Shown: positions 63,401-64,000 of the stretch, piece by piece
Numbering within the stretch: position 1 is the first letter of the stretch
Layout of the letters: every line of letters begins with the position of its first letter
NCBI GenBank assembly: GCA_905221615.1
Contig: CAJNDT010005334.1
Span: 1,618,001 to 1,682,000, forward strand
Source of the DNA: Symbiodinium sp. CCMP2592
Lineage: Eukaryota > Sar > Dinophyceae > Suessiales > Symbiodiniaceae
DNA: 64,000 bases
Direction of reading: 5' to 3'
Position numbers and translations under genes: made by a program
The notes under the pieces: generated by a model
Database searches by the model: none
What the model was told of the DNA's origin: nothing
What the model saw: the letters and a program-made list of their open reading frames with translations, nothing else

Positions 63401-63650
63401 TCAGCTTCAGAATCCCGACAGATCATACTATGTTGGCAGCTCCCTGTGCGTCAAACTGCAAAGCTTTGGAGGTTGCCTCAGCCAGCAAGCCCTCCAAGAA
63501 GTGTCCATGGGCCCCTCTGCGAGCTGCTGCCTGGCCCTCTGGCAGGGCTGTCCCTGCCGTCCTTGCATCATTCACGGAAGGTCGATGAAGGAACGCCCCC
63601 TCGGCTGCATCCTTCTCGGCCGTTGTGTCCAAATCTACTTGCAACAGTTG
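60341..63650 (-). CDS. Repeat-containing RluA-type pseudouridine synthase (organelle RNA type), multi-exon
   Basis: The N-terminal half consists of FASTK/RAP/OPR-like helical repeats with the core A-N-x-x-W-x-x-A: AQGAANI (to 63,429), SISNILWAFATA and AQGAANLL (about 63,320-63,200), SPQNSANIAQACSTLL and AAQGPANLGW (about 63,190-62,970), PQDLANTLWTAG, PQNLSNWAWSFAL and LQGLANMAWALSNM (62,815 onward). The C-terminal half is a pseudouridine synthase: VVFKPPYWEVDA (motif I), FVHRLDIPSSGLVLAG (motif II with the catalytic Asp; exon ends about 61,842), and, 1.4 kb on, GRRHQIRVHVQWQGHP (motif III; exon 60,404-60,341). In dinoflagellates and other algae such repeat proteins usually act on plastid or mitochondrial RNA. 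Start and last exon not resolved. Confidence 0.75.
61842..62815 (-). CDS. Pseudouridine synthase gene, large exon with repeats and catalytic Asp
   Basis: A frame of about 320 codons after the acceptor GTCCTGAGACAG. It contains three repeat cores and then synthase motifs I and II, with catalytic Asp in HRLDIPSSG. The probable donor is GTGAGC at 61,841. The repeats and the catalytic domain in one exon show that this is a true fusion and not two genes. Confidence 0.75.
63429..63650 (-). CDS. Pseudouridine synthase gene, upstream repeat exon
   Basis: Open minus segment ending LQFDAQGAANI at a GTATGA donor. The exon boundary falls inside the repeat core, at the same place as in the next exons. 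The 5' boundary is approximate; the gene may start further upstream, outside the window. Confidence 0.5.
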
Positions 63651-64000
63651 TGTCGACTATGTGCTTCATTTCCACACTGGATGCAAGATGACGGACCACA
63701 AGTAGACTTCAGGCAATGTGTGCTGCTGCTTCCTCAAGTAATGACCTGCCAGTTTGACCGAGCCTGTCAGCAATCGCAACGCTGCTTCTCTATCCCTATA
63801 CAGACAAGTCCCTGTCTGTGCTGAATATCTGAATTTCTTGTGAAGCTATTCCAAGGTGATAACCTGGCGATTTCGCGCCTAAATGGAAGGCAGGCACGCG
63901 GTCAGCAGCTCGAACTCCGTCAACAACGATCGACCCGGACACTCCACGGATATTTTCGGCACTCGCTATTTTCTAGCTTTTTCCGCTGCTGCCGTGCTCC

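Noticed and set aside
1-64000. CRISPR arrays, bacterial operons or riboswitches
   Set aside because: No regularly spaced repeats with unique spacers and no bacterial gene organisation; the sequence is eukaryotic.
1-64000. Relict dinoflagellate spliced-leader sequences marking retroposed genes
   Set aside because: I looked for the conserved leader core by eye and found no convincing copy; a search tool could still find degenerate ones.

Overview
The window looks like nuclear DNA of a dinoflagellate, probably from a photosynthetic lineage. The host genes are broken into many small exons. Their introns can be placed by reading across conserved protein motifs, and nine of them have GC or GA donors and an acceptor of the form AG followed by G, which is the known dinoflagellate splice pattern. 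A thylakoid-type signal peptidase argues for a plastid. Every recognisable host gene is on the minus strand, as expected for dinoflagellate unidirectional gene arrays. Because the genes are so fragmented, most are reported as a gene span plus the exons that can be proven by motif; complete exon chains cannot be derived by eye.

Layout. 1-5.85 kb (plus strand): a compact, A/C-rich element with an upstream ORF, an in-frame TGA, a reverse transcriptase with an N-terminal GIY-YIG nuclease (Penelope-like, Naiad/Chlamys-type domain order), then four small co-oriented genes, the last with a likely intron. 6.9-16.6 kb (minus): a ZNFX1/NFX1-type superfamily 1 helicase. 17.5-19.5 kb (minus): a glutaminyl-peptide cyclotransferase. 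20.8-24.9 kb (minus): an alpha/beta hydrolase. 28.9 kb (minus): a cold-shock-domain exon. 31.0-32.3 kb (minus): a thylakoidal-type signal peptidase I. 34,146-43,406 (minus): a complete 9.26-kb tyrosine-recombinase retrotransposon (Ngaro/PAT/DIRS type). 47 kb: a decayed reverse transcriptase. 52.7-53.2 kb: a small inverted-repeat element with tRNA-like boxes. 58.9-59.4 kb (minus): probable CFAP97/hemingway exons. 60.3-63.7 kb (minus): a fusion of helical RNA-binding repeats to an RluA-type pseudouridine synthase.

The most unusual object is the tyrosine-recombinase element. Its split direct repeats (A1 - genes - B1 A2 B2) are identical between copies, so it is young. Even so, its coding region is crossed by one in-frame TGA, one in-frame TAG and two frame changes, which suggests recoding rather than simple decay. 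The recombinase lies at the 5' end instead of the usual 3' end. The whole element, coding and non-coding, is studded with the tetranucleotide GCTA (sense strand) about every 40 bases in all three codon phases, a signal that protein coding cannot explain.

The second unusual object is the left element: a Penelope-like reverse transcriptase that lacks its own ATG ahead of the nuclease domain, has YVDN in place of YxDD, and is accompanied by a set of small coiled-coil and basic proteins not usual for such elements.
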